Made by a program: the position numbers and the translations under genes. Below, in pieces: positions 16,657 through 23,961 of a DNA stretch of 64,000 nucleotides. The stretch lies in the NCBI RefSeq assembly GCF_031456275.1, contig NZ_JAVDUI010000001.1, positions 1,880,965-1,944,964 of the forward strand. The letters run 5' to 3'. Numbering within the stretch: position 1 is the stretch's first letter; each line of letters begins with the position of its first letter. This DNA comes from Falsarthrobacter nasiphocae. Its GTDB lineage: Bacteria > Actinomycetota > Actinomycetes > Actinomycetales > Micrococcaceae. The notes under the pieces are model-generated. The model did not search any database. It was not told where the DNA came from and saw only the letters and a list, made by a program, of their open reading frames with translations.

Positions 16657-17699
16657 GCGACCTCGTGGGAATCCTGTGGCTGATCGTCCTCTTGGCGGGA
16701 AACGCCTTCTTCGTGGCGAGCGAGTTCGCCCTCATGAGCGCGCGCCGCTCTCAGATTGAGCCTCTCGCGGAGCAGGGCAATCCGCGGGCGAAGACGACCT
16801 TGTGGGCCATGGAGCATGTCTCGCTCATGCTGGCCTGCGCCCAGCTCGGCATCACGGTCTGCTCCCTGCTCATCCTCCTCGTGGCGGAGCCGGCCATCCA
16901 CCATCTCTTCGCCGTGCCGCTCGAGTTCGTCGGCGTCCCGGTCGGGGTGGCGGACGTCGTGGCTCTCGTCGTGGCAGTCGGCATCGTGACGCTCCTGCAC
17001 GTGATCGTCGGCGAGATGATCCCGAAGAACGTCGCGGTGTCGATCGCGGACCGCGCCGTCCTCGTGCTGGCACCGGCCCTGGTGGCGGTGGCCCGGGCGA
17101 TCAAGCCCGTCATCGCCTTCCTCAACTGGGCGGCGAACGGCATCCTGAGGATGCTCGGGGTCGAGCCGAAGGACGAAGTCGCCTCGACGTTCACGAAGGA
17201 TGAGCTCGCGAACATCGTCGAGGAGAGCCGCAAGGGCGGCCTCGTCGAGGACGATGCGGGCGTCATCTCGTCTGCCCTCGAGTTCTCCAAGCTGCGAGCA
17301 GCCGACGTCATGGTTCCGCTCTCGCAGATGCGGACCGTCGAGGCGCGCTGCACGCCGAACGAGTTCGAGGCGGCGGTCCGCGAGACCGGCTTCTCCCGGT
17401 TTGCGGTGGAAGAGGACGGGGAGCTGACCGGCTACCTCCACCTCAAGGACGTCATGGGGATCAGCGAGCTGCACTCGGACCGGCCGATCTCGGACAACCG
17501 GGTTCGGACGCTCGCCAACATCTCCGCGGATGACGAGGTCGAGGAGGCCCTGGCCCAGATGCAGAAGACGGGCGCGCACATGGCCCGCGTCCTGACGCGC
17601 AGCCGCGAGACCGTGGGCGTCCTGTTCCTTGAGGACGTCATTGAGGAGCTCGTCGGCGAGATTCACGACGCGACGCAGTCCGGGGCCCGGCGCTCCTAG
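16653..17699 (+). CDS. CNNM/HCC-family protein, second paralogue (no CorC domain)
   Basis: A 348-aa paralogue of the preceding gene. It has the DUF21 membrane domain (~1-190, with VASEFALMSARRSQIEPLAEQG and VIVGEMIPKNVAVS) and a CBS pair (VMVPLSQMRTVEARCTPNEFEAAVRETGFSRFAV ... VGVLFLEDVIEELVGEI) but stops right after the second CBS, lacking the CorC_HlyC domain. Such tandem long-short pairs are common in actinobacteria. Four-base overlap with the upstream gene points to coupled translation. A strong hairpin follows 13 bases downstream. Confidence 0.87.
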   Translation: MSDLVGILWLIVLLAGNAFFVASEFALMSARRSQIEPLAEQGNPRAKTTLWAMEHVSLMLACAQLGITVCSLLILLVAEPAIHHLFAVPLEFVGVPVGVADVVALVVAVGIVTLLHVIVGEMIPKNVAVSIADRAVLVLAPALVAVARAIKPVIAFLNWAANGILRMLGVEPKDEVASTFTKDELANIVEESRKGGLVEDDAGVISSALEFSKLRAADVMVPLSQMRTVEARCTPNEFEAAVRETGFSRFAVEEDGELTGYLHLKDVMGISELHSDRPISDNRVRTLANISADDEVEEALAQMQKTGAHMARVLTRSRETVGVLFLEDVIEELVGEIHDATQSGARRS

Positions 17700-17712
17700 C
17701 TCCGCTCCGCAC

Positions 17713-17751
17713 GCAGAAGGGCCCGCCTCGATTCGGGGCGGGCCCCTCTGC
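17713..17751. terminator. Terminator after the CNNM pair
   Basis: A 15-bp stem, GCAGAAGGGCCCGCC (17713-17727) pairing with 17737-17751 with one mismatch, loop of nine bases. It lies between the CNNM pair and the zinc-uptake operon on the same strand. Confidence 0.78.
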
Positions 17752-17786
17752 GCGCGGCTGCCGTGTTTCTGTGTGCGGCCGCCGTG

Positions 17787-17838
17787 TTGCGGACTGGGGA
17801 CGCCCGGCCTAGAGTGAGGTTATTGCAAACGATTCCCA
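17787..17838 (+). promoter_or_regulatory. znu promoter with candidate Zur box
   Basis: TTGCGG (17787-17792), a 17-base spacer and TAGAGT (17810-17815) form a good promoter, with a start expected near 17822. Directly over this start lies TGCAAACGATTCCCA (17824-17838), which matches 12 of 15 bases of the Fur/Zur-type palindrome TGAAAACGATTTTCA. Repression by Zur bound at +1 is the expected arrangement, and a zur-like gene follows the operon. Confidence 0.6.
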
Positions 17839-17878
17839 TTTGTGATTCCCGCTCGCTCTGAAAGGCCTCGCCGCGTCC

Positions 17879-18877
17879 ATGCCGAACCCCGCCGCCCCCC
17901 GCCTCGCCCCGTCCCGCCGCACCGTCCTGGGGACAGCCGGCCTCCTCGGCCTGGGCACGCTCCTCGCGGCGTGCGGCTCGCCGGGGGTCCCGGAGGCAAG
18001 CGGTGGCTCCCTCAAGGTCGTGACCTCCACCGGCGTGTGGGCCGACATCGCCCGGCGGGTCGCCGGCGGGCGGGCCGACGTCGTCGCCCTCATTCCCGAG
18101 GCGCAGGACCCGCACTCCTACGAGCCGAGCGCGAAGGACCGCCTCACCGTCTCCCGCGCCGACCTGATCCTCGCCAACGGAGGGGGATACGACGCCTTCC
18201 TCACCACCCTCGCGAAGGCGGGGGGCAAGGAGGGCGCGGTGCTGGACGCGACGGCCGCGTCCGGTCTGCCGGGTGCCAAGGAGGCCGCCGAGCACGCGGA
18301 GGGTCACGATCACGCCGAGGGGGAGCCCCACTCGCACGAGGACGGCTCGTTCAACGAGCACATCTGGTACAGCGTCTCGGCCGTGACATCGGTGGCCCGC
18401 GCTCTCGCCGCCCGGCTCGGCGAGGCGGACCCCGAGCACCGCGAGGACTACGAGGGGCGCCTGCGCGAGCTCGAGGCAGACCTCGGAAAGATCGAGGAGC
18501 GCATCGCCGCGCTGAGGCCCACGGCCAAGGGCGCGCGCGTTATGGTCACCGAGCCTGCGCCGCAGTACCTCATGCAGGACCTCGGATGCGTCGACGCGAC
18601 GGACCCGAAGCTCGTGGCCGCCGTCGAGAGCGAGACCGACATCCCCGCGACCGTCCTCGCCTCCGCGAAGACCGCCCTCGGGGCGAAGAGGGTGCAGCTG
18701 CTCGCGTTCAACAGCCACACCGCCTCGCCGCAGACACAGCAGCTCGCGGACGCGGCGCGCTCGGCCGGGGTCCCCGTGGTGTCGGTCGCCGAGACGATGC
18801 CCGGGGATACGACATACACTGCCTGGATGACTGGCATCCTCGAATCCATCGCGGCCGGGCTGCGTCGTGGCCGCTGA
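17879..18877 (+). CDS. Zinc ABC transporter substrate-binding lipoprotein (ZnuA-like)
   Basis: A 332-aa cluster A-I (ZnuA/TroA-type) metal-binding protein. The N-terminus has an Arg-Arg pair (SRRTVLGTAGLLGLGTLLAAC) and a lipobox LAAC with the lipidated Cys at residue 32, so export may use the Tat route. Metal-ligand positions are seen as PHSYEPS (H79) and EHIWYS (H161). Between them is the His/Asp/Glu-rich loop EHAEGHDHAEGEPHSHEDG (residues 138-156), which is the mark of zinc and not manganese binding members. It is the first gene of the znuACB operon under a candidate Zur box; the next gene overlaps by 11 bases. Confidence 0.9.
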   Translation: MPNPAAPRLAPSRRTVLGTAGLLGLGTLLAACGSPGVPEASGGSLKVVTSTGVWADIARRVAGGRADVVALIPEAQDPHSYEPSAKDRLTVSRADLILANGGGYDAFLTTLAKAGGKEGAVLDATAASGLPGAKEAAEHAEGHDHAEGEPHSHEDGSFNEHIWYSVSAVTSVARALAARLGEADPEHREDYEGRLRELEADLGKIEERIAALRPTAKGARVMVTEPAPQYLMQDLGCVDATDPKLVAAVESETDIPATVLASAKTALGAKRVQLLAFNSHTASPQTQQLADAARSAGVPVVSVAETMPGDTTYTAWMTGILESIAAGLRRGR

Positions 18878-19739
18878 CCCCCGCGGCGGGCAGGCCCCGC
18901 GCACTGCCGCCGCCGAGCGCCTGCCCCTCGAGGCGGCGGGGACCGGTGCCGCCAGGCCCGCCGTCGCCCTCCGGGATGCCCGCCTCGACTACGGGGGCCG
19001 CACCGTCTGGTCCGGGCTCGACCTCGAGGTGCAGCCGGGCGAGTTCGTGGCGGTCCTCGGGGCCAACGGCTCCGGCAAGACCTCGCTCTTGCACGTCCTC
19101 CTCGGCCTGACGCGCCTGACCTCAGGGCGTGCAGAGGTCGGCGGGGAGCCTGTCACGCGCGGCAGCCGGCGGATCGGCTACATCCCGCAGCAGCGCCTCT
19201 TCCCGCCCGAGACGCCGCTGCGCGGGAGGGACCTCGTCCGGCAGGGGCTCGACGGGCACCGCTGGGGCCCGGGCCTGCGCCCGGGCCGAACCCGTCAGCG
19301 GGTCGACGAGCTCCTTGAACGCGTCGAGGCCGCGCACGTCGCCGACGAGCCGGTGGGCCTTCTCTCCGGCGGCGAGCAGCAGCGGCTCCGCGCCGCGCAG
19401 GCCCTCGCGTCCTCGCCCGACGTGCTCTTGTGCGACGAGCCCCTCCTCAGCCTCGACCTCAAGCATCAGCAGGGCATCAGCGACCTCATCGCCGCCCAGG
19501 CCCGCCGCGGGACGGCCGTGCTCTTCGTGACCCACGAGATCAACCCGATCATCCACCACGTGGACCGGGTCCTCTACCTCGCCAACGGGCGTCACTCCGT
19601 GGGGGCGCCCGACGACGTCCTGCGCAGCGAGGTCCTCAGCTCGCTGTACGGGAGGCCCGTCGAGGTCGTCCGGGTTGGAGGCCGCGTCCTCGTCGCCGGC
19701 GGAGAGGACGCCCACCACATCGAGGAAGGTGCGCTGTGA
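18867..19739 (+). CDS. Zinc ABC transporter ATP-binding protein (ZnuC-like)
   Basis: A 290-aa ABC ATPase with Walker A GANGSGKT (65-72), signature LSGGEQQR, Walker B VLLCDEP and H-loop FVTHEINPI. The segment THEINPIIHHVDRVLYLANG is typical of zinc/manganese importers of the ZnuC/MntB class. The first ~30 residues are Ala/Arg-rich, and the real start may lie a little later than the GTG at 18867; that GTG overlaps znuA. It drives uptake with the neighbouring permease. Confidence 0.9.
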   Translation: MAADPRGGQAPRTAAAERLPLEAAGTGAARPAVALRDARLDYGGRTVWSGLDLEVQPGEFVAVLGANGSGKTSLLHVLLGLTRLTSGRAEVGGEPVTRGSRRIGYIPQQRLFPPETPLRGRDLVRQGLDGHRWGPGLRPGRTRQRVDELLERVEAAHVADEPVGLLSGGEQQRLRAAQALASSPDVLLCDEPLLSLDLKHQQGISDLIAAQARRGTAVLFVTHEINPIIHHVDRVLYLANGRHSVGAPDDVLRSEVLSSLYGRPVEVVRVGGRVLVAGGEDAHHIEEGAL

Positions 19740-20587
19740 GCTGGAGTGACGTGTTCTCCTTCCAGGACTACGGCGAGCTGCTCGGGCTGCTGTACCAGTC
19801 CGTCCTCGCGGGGGCAGTGCTCGGGGTGGTCGGCGGCGTCGTCGGCGTCTTCGTCGTGGCCCGGGGGCTCGCGTTCGCGGTCCACGGCATCGCGGAGCTG
19901 TCCTTCGCGGGTGCGGCGTTCGCCTTGCTCGTGGGGGCGAATGTCGTCCAGGGCTCGCTGATCGGGTCCGTCGTGGCGGCGCTGGCCATCGGTGCGCTCG
20001 GCGTCAAGGCGCATGAGCGCGGCTCTGTGATCGGCGTTCTCATGCCGTTCGGCCTGGGCCTCGGGGTGCTGTTCCTGTCCCTCTATCAAGGGCGCAGCGC
20101 CAACAAGTTCAGCCTCCTGACGGGCCAGATCGTCTCCGTCAACGCGGCGGAGCTGACGACGATGGCCGTGGGCGGGGCGCTGGTCCTCGCAGCGATGGCC
20201 GTCATGTGGCGCCCGCTCATGTTCGCGTCTACGGACCCGTTCGTGGCGGAGGCGCGGGGCATCCCGGTCAGGGGCCTCTCCCTGGCCTTCATGCTCGTGC
20301 TGGGCGTGTCCGTGGCGCTGTCGATCCAGGTGGTCGGCGCGCTGCTCGTCATGGCGCTCATGGTGACGCCCGCCGCCGCGGCGACTCTCGTGGCGAGCCG
20401 CCCGAGCCTCGTTGTCGCGCTGTCGGTCGTGTTCGCGATGGTCAGCGTGTGCGGGGGCATCCTCGTGGCGCTGGGCTCTCGCGTGCCGATCAGCCCGTTC
20501 GTCACCACGATCTCGTTCGGGATCTACGTGGTCTGTCGGCTCGTCGGCAAGCGTCGGCGCGCCCGTCCGGCGGTGGCGGGAGCCTAG
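19736..20587 (+). CDS. Zinc ABC transporter permease (ZnuB-like)
   Basis: A 283-aa integral membrane protein of the ABC-3 family with eight or so hydrophobic helices and the family features FAVHGIAELSFAGAAFALLVG and VVGALLVMALMVTPAAAA. The GTG at 19736 overlaps the stop of the ATPase gene (GTGA). A convergent zur gene ends 12 bases after the stop. Together znuA-znuC-znuB form a complete high-affinity zinc importer. Confidence 0.9.
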   Translation: MSWSDVFSFQDYGELLGLLYQSVLAGAVLGVVGGVVGVFVVARGLAFAVHGIAELSFAGAAFALLVGANVVQGSLIGSVVAALAIGALGVKAHERGSVIGVLMPFGLGLGVLFLSLYQGRSANKFSLLTGQIVSVNAAELTTMAVGGALVLAAMAVMWRPLMFASTDPFVAEARGIPVRGLSLAFMLVLGVSVALSIQVVGALLVMALMVTPAAAATLVASRPSLVVALSVVFAMVSVCGGILVALGSRVPISPFVTTISFGIYVVCRLVGKRRRARPAVAGA

Positions 20588-20599
20588 GCCACGGTCGTC

Positions 20600-21007
20600 T
20601 CAGGCGAGCTCAGCAGTGCAGGCCGGGCACAGCCCAAAGATCTCCATCGTGTGCCGCACGCTCGTGTACCCGTGGGCCTCCGCGGCGCGGGAGACGAGCT
20701 CCTCCACCGCGGGGGTCTCGATCTCCACAGCCCGCCCGCAGCGGGTGCAGACGAGGTGGTGGTGGTGCGCCTCGACCTCGCACCGCCGGTACACGGTCTC
20801 GCCGTCCTCGCGGCGGACGGTGTCGACGAGGCCGTCGTCGGCCAATTGCGTGAGGATGCGGTACGTCGTGGCGAGGGAGACCTTGTTGTCCCCGTCCACG
20901 AGGTAGCGGTGCATCTCCTGCGCGGAGACGAAGTCCGGGAGCGCCTGGAGGGCGTCCGAGACGGCGACGCGCTGCTTGGTGATGCGCTGTCCGGTCGGTG
21001 AGGCCAT
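20600..21007 (-). CDS. zur: Fur-family zinc uptake regulator Zur
   Basis: A 135-aa Fur-family repressor: winged helix ~5-75 (ITKQRVAVSDAL, SLATTYRILTQLADDGLVDTV) and dimerisation/metal domain 76-135. The structural zinc site has two CxxC pairs, C87/C90 and C127/C130, and the His run EAHHHHLVCTRCG is typical of Zur. Its position next to znuACB and the Zur-like box before znuA support zinc over iron or peroxide sensing. It is convergent with the transporter operon, so it is transcribed on its own. Confidence 0.92.
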   Translation of the reverse strand: MASPTGQRITKQRVAVSDALQALPDFVSAQEMHRYLVDGDNKVSLATTYRILTQLADDGLVDTVRREDGETVYRRCEVEAHHHHLVCTRCGRAVEIETPAVEELVSRAAEAHGYTSVRHTMEIFGLCPACTAELA

Positions 21008-21147
21008 GCTCTCCAGCCTAGCAACGACGACGCGGGCGGGCGCCGGGGGAGCCCCGCCGGGAGGCTCAGGCCCGCGTCAGGACGCGCTGAGGGGCCCGCC
21101 GACGCGCAGGGACGGACCGGAAGGCCCCGACGCGGGCCGGGGAGACG

Positions 21148-22143
21148 TCAGACGTACCGCGAGGCCGAGTCGCAGGCGAGGGTCGCGATGGTCCCCGTGC
21201 GCCCTTCGCGCCGCATGGCCTCGGCGAGGCGGATGACGCCGGCCATGTTCGTGCCCGTCGATGGCCCCGCGTGCACGCCGAAGGTCCTCGCGGCCTCGGC
21301 GGCCCACTCGAAGGACTCGGCGTCGGGAATGCGGTACATCTCGTCAACGACCTCGGGGACGAAGCTCGGCTCCACGCGCGCCCGGCCGATCCCCTCGATC
21401 TTCGAGGGCCGGATCTCCTCCTCGGCGTCCCATTCGCGCCCGCGCAGGCGCGCCCAGTGCGGGTAGAACGCGGATCCCTCCGGGTCGACGACGGCCAGAC
21501 GCGCCTCGGACCCGCAGTAGCGGATATGGCGTCCCAGGGTGGCGCTCGTCCCGCCCGTCCCCGCCCCGACGACGATCCAGTCCGGGCACGAGCCCGTGGC
21601 GTCGCGGGCCTGGCTCAAGAGCTCCTCGGCGAGATTGTGGTTGGCCCGCCAGTCCGTGGCCCGCTCGGCGTTGGTGAACTGGTCCAGGTAGCAGCCGTTC
21701 GACTCTCGCTCGAGGCGCGCTGCCACCTCGTAGACGCCCGTCGGGTCGTCGACGAGCTCGCAGCGGGCGCCGGCCTCCTCGACGAGGCGCACCTTGGCCG
21801 GGGAGGTGCTGCGGGCCATGACGGCGACGAACGGGAGGCCGAGCTCCCGGCAGAAGTGGGCCTCCGAGACCGCCGTCGAGCCGCTCGAGGCCTCGATGAT
21901 GAGCGTGTCCGGGCCGATCCGCCCGTTGACGAGGCCCTGGAGGAGGAGCGAGCGGGCCAGGCGGTGCTTCAGGCTGCCGGTCGGGTGCGCTGACTCGTCC
22001 TTGATGAGCACGTCGATGCCCGGGTAGCCGGGGAGGGCGTGGCGGGTCATCGGGGTGGGCGTCGAGGTGTCGGCGTCGTGCCGGAGGTGTCTGACGGCGT
22101 CGGCGACGAAGGCCCGGTGGGATCGAGACAGCGGCTGGTCCAT
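21148..22143 (-). CDS. PLP-dependent cysteine synthase/desulfhydrase family protein (Cds1-like)
   Basis: A 331-aa fold-type II PLP enzyme. PLP-binding Lys is K59 in HPTGSLKHR, the phosphate/substrate loop is SSGST (86-90), and a Gly-rich PLP-phosphate loop GAGTGGTSA follows. TGSLKHR and SSGSTAVSEAHF are characteristic of the actinobacterial group that includes mycobacterial Cds1, a cysteine desulfhydrase, and differ from CysK (TGSxKDR/TSGNTG). Degradation of cysteine to pyruvate, H2S and ammonia is therefore more likely than synthesis, but this is inference. Start ATG 22143 has GGAGG nearby; GTG 22176 is an alternative. No operon partner is evident. Confidence 0.85.
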   Translation of the reverse strand: MDQPLSRSHRAFVADAVRHLRHDADTSTPTPMTRHALPGYPGIDVLIKDESAHPTGSLKHRLARSLLLQGLVNGRIGPDTLIIEASSGSTAVSEAHFCRELGLPFVAVMARSTSPAKVRLVEEAGARCELVDDPTGVYEVAARLERESNGCYLDQFTNAERATDWRANHNLAEELLSQARDATGSCPDWIVVGAGTGGTSATLGRHIRYCGSEARLAVVDPEGSAFYPHWARLRGREWDAEEEIRPSKIEGIGRARVEPSFVPEVVDEMYRIPDAESFEWAAEAARTFGVHAGPSTGTNMAGVIRLAEAMRREGRTGTIATLACDSASRYV

Positions 22144-22354
22144 GCCTCCGATCCTCTCAGAGATTTCCCTCCCCACGAGGGACGCCCCTGCCCGCCTCCC
22201 TCACGCCCCCTGCCCGCCTCCCGCACGCACCCCCGGTCCTCCTCCATCCCGTTCCGGGCGGCGTTCGCACGCGGGGGCGCCGTTCTCTGTGCGGAAGTCG
22301 CCGCGCAACGGGGAGGGGGCGGGATGTGAGGGCGCCGGTGGCATGATGGGGAGC

Positions 22355-23527
22355 ATGAGCCAAGACCGCCTGGAGCCCCTGTCCGCCGCAGCATCCCCCG
22401 AGACCGCGCATGACGGCGCGGCCCGCCGCGTGAGCGCCGTCGGCGGGGTGAGCGCGGACGAGCCCCTGCGCCCCCTCGCCATTGAGCGCCGCGAGCCGGG
22501 CGCGCGGGACGTCGTCATCGAGATCGAGTACTGCGGCCTGTGCCATTCAGACGTCCACATGGTGCGCGGCGAGTGGCGGGAGGTCGAGTACCCGCTCGTG
22601 CCGGGCCACGAGATCGTGGGGCGCGTGAGCGAGGTCGGCGCGGACGTCACGGCGTTCGGGATCGGGGACCGGGTCGGCGTCGGCTGCCTCGTGGACTCGT
22701 GCCGCACGTGCGAGGCGTGCCGGGATGGGCTCGAGCAGTTCTGCTCCGGCAACGAGCAGGGGGCCGGCGTCGGCACCTACGGGTCCGTGGACTACCGCAA
22801 CGGCGGGGGCCGCACCCAGGGCGGCTACTCCCAGGCCATCGTCGTGGACGCGGACTACGTGCTGCGCGTGCCCACGTCGCTGGACGCGGCGTCCGCAGCG
22901 CCGCTGCTGTGCGCCGGCATCACGACGTATGCGCCGCTTCGCCGCGCCGGCGTGGGTGAGGGGACGCGAGTCGGCGTCGTCGGCCTGGGAGGCCTGGGGC
23001 ACATGGCCGTGAAGCTCGCCAAGGCGATGGGCGCGAGCGTCACCGTCTTCTCCCGCACGGATTCAAAGGCCGACGACGCCGGGCTGCTCGGGGCGGACCA
23101 CTTCGTCGTCTCCTCGGACCCGGACGCCATGGCGGCCGCGAGGCAGAGCCTCGACGTCGTCATCGACACGGTGGCCGCGCCGCACGAGCTGGACCCGTAC
23201 CTGGCCACGATCGCCCGCGACGGCCGCCTCGTCCAGGTGGGCCTGCCCGCGGACCCGATGCCGCCCGTCAACCCCCGCATCCTCGCCGCCCAGCGCGTCT
23301 CCTACACGGGCTCGTTCATCGGCGGGATCGCCGAGACGCAGGAGATGCTGGACTTCTGCGCTGAGCACGGCGTGAGCGCCCAGATCGAGATGATCGGCGC
23401 GGACGAGATCAACGAGGCGTACGAGCGCATGGTCGCCGGAGACGTGGCGTATCGGTTCGTCCTCGACATTGCGACCCTGCCCGAGCCCGAGTCGCTCGAG
23501 GCGGGTGCGGGCGCTCGCCTGAGCTGA
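22355..23527 (+). CDS. Zinc-dependent NAD(P) alcohol dehydrogenase (YahK/Adh-type)
   Basis: A 390-aa zinc MDR enzyme. Catalytic zinc ligands are in CGLCHSDVH and GHE (VPGHEIVG), the structural zinc Cys set in CLVDSCRTCEACRDGLEQFC, and the nucleotide motif is GLGGLG. The stretch FCSGNEQGAGVGTYGSVDYRNGGGRTQGGYSQAIVV is typical of the cinnamyl/YahK branch that reduces broad-range aldehydes with NADPH. The N-terminal ~35 residues are longer than in relatives and low-complexity. In-frame ATGs exist at 22343, 22346 and 22355; the last gives MSQDRLEP and has GGGGAG just before it. Confidence 0.87.
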   Translation: MSQDRLEPLSAAASPETAHDGAARRVSAVGGVSADEPLRPLAIERREPGARDVVIEIEYCGLCHSDVHMVRGEWREVEYPLVPGHEIVGRVSEVGADVTAFGIGDRVGVGCLVDSCRTCEACRDGLEQFCSGNEQGAGVGTYGSVDYRNGGGRTQGGYSQAIVVDADYVLRVPTSLDAASAAPLLCAGITTYAPLRRAGVGEGTRVGVVGLGGLGHMAVKLAKAMGASVTVFSRTDSKADDAGLLGADHFVVSSDPDAMAAARQSLDVVIDTVAAPHELDPYLATIARDGRLVQVGLPADPMPPVNPRILAAQRVSYTGSFIGGIAETQEMLDFCAEHGVSAQIEMIGADEINEAYERMVAGDVAYRFVLDIATLPEPESLEAGAGARLS

Positions 23528-23571
23528 GCAGCCCCGGCCTCTGACACACACGAGACACGAAGGAGCACACT

Positions 23572-23961
23572 GTGAGCACGGTGTTCACGAAGATCATCAA
23601 CCGCGAGATCCCGGGCCGGTTCGTCCACGAGGACGAGAAGTGCGTGGCGTTCCTCGACATCACCCCGCAGACCGAGGGCCACGTCCTCGTCGTCCCGCGC
23701 GAGGAGATCGACCAGTGGACCGACCTCCCGGAGGAGCTCGCGAGCCACCTCATGGTCGTCGCGCAGCGCATCGCCAAGGCGCAGAAGCAGGCGTTCGGCT
23801 CGGCGAGCGTCGGCCTGGAGATCGTTGGCTTCGAGGTGCCGCACACGCACATCCACGTCTTCCCGACCAACGAGATCGCCGACCACGAGCTGGGCCGCGC
23901 CAAGCCCGCCTCGGACGAGGCCCTCGACGCGGCGCACGCCAAGCTCCTCGCCGCCCTCTAG
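23572..23961 (+). CDS. HIT family protein (HinT-type nucleotide hydrolase)
   Basis: A 129-aa histidine-triad protein. The active-site motif is PHTHIHVFP, and the N-terminal FTKIINREIPGRFVHEDEKCVAFLDITPQTEGHVLVVPREE is standard for the HinT/PKCI branch, which hydrolyses AMP-N phosphoramidates. GTG start with AAGGAGCACACT upstream. The last codon overlaps the stop of the convergent hrpA gene (shared CTAG). HinT-like enzymes can cleave aminoacyl adenylates and microcin C-type phosphoramidates, which is worth noting given the E1-peptide locus 4.3 kb away, although HinT is a housekeeping protein in nearly all bacteria. Confidence 0.92.
   Translation: MSTVFTKIINREIPGRFVHEDEKCVAFLDITPQTEGHVLVVPREEIDQWTDLPEELASHLMVVAQRIAKAQKQAFGSASVGLEIVGFEVPHTHIHVFPTNEIADHELGRAKPASDEALDAAHAKLLAAL

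Noticed and set aside
17879-20587. Manganese rather than zinc as substrate of the ABC importer
   Set aside because: The His-rich loop, the Zur-like box and the adjoining zur favour zinc.
21060-21147. Terminator after the Cds1-like gene
   Set aside because: Only short, imperfect GC-rich stems can be drawn; not better than expected for this composition.
23572-23961. HIT protein as the immunity enzyme of the peptide cluster
   Set aside because: HinT-type proteins are universal housekeeping enzymes, and the gene is 4.3 kb away, convergent with hrpA; the possible link is noted only in its entry.
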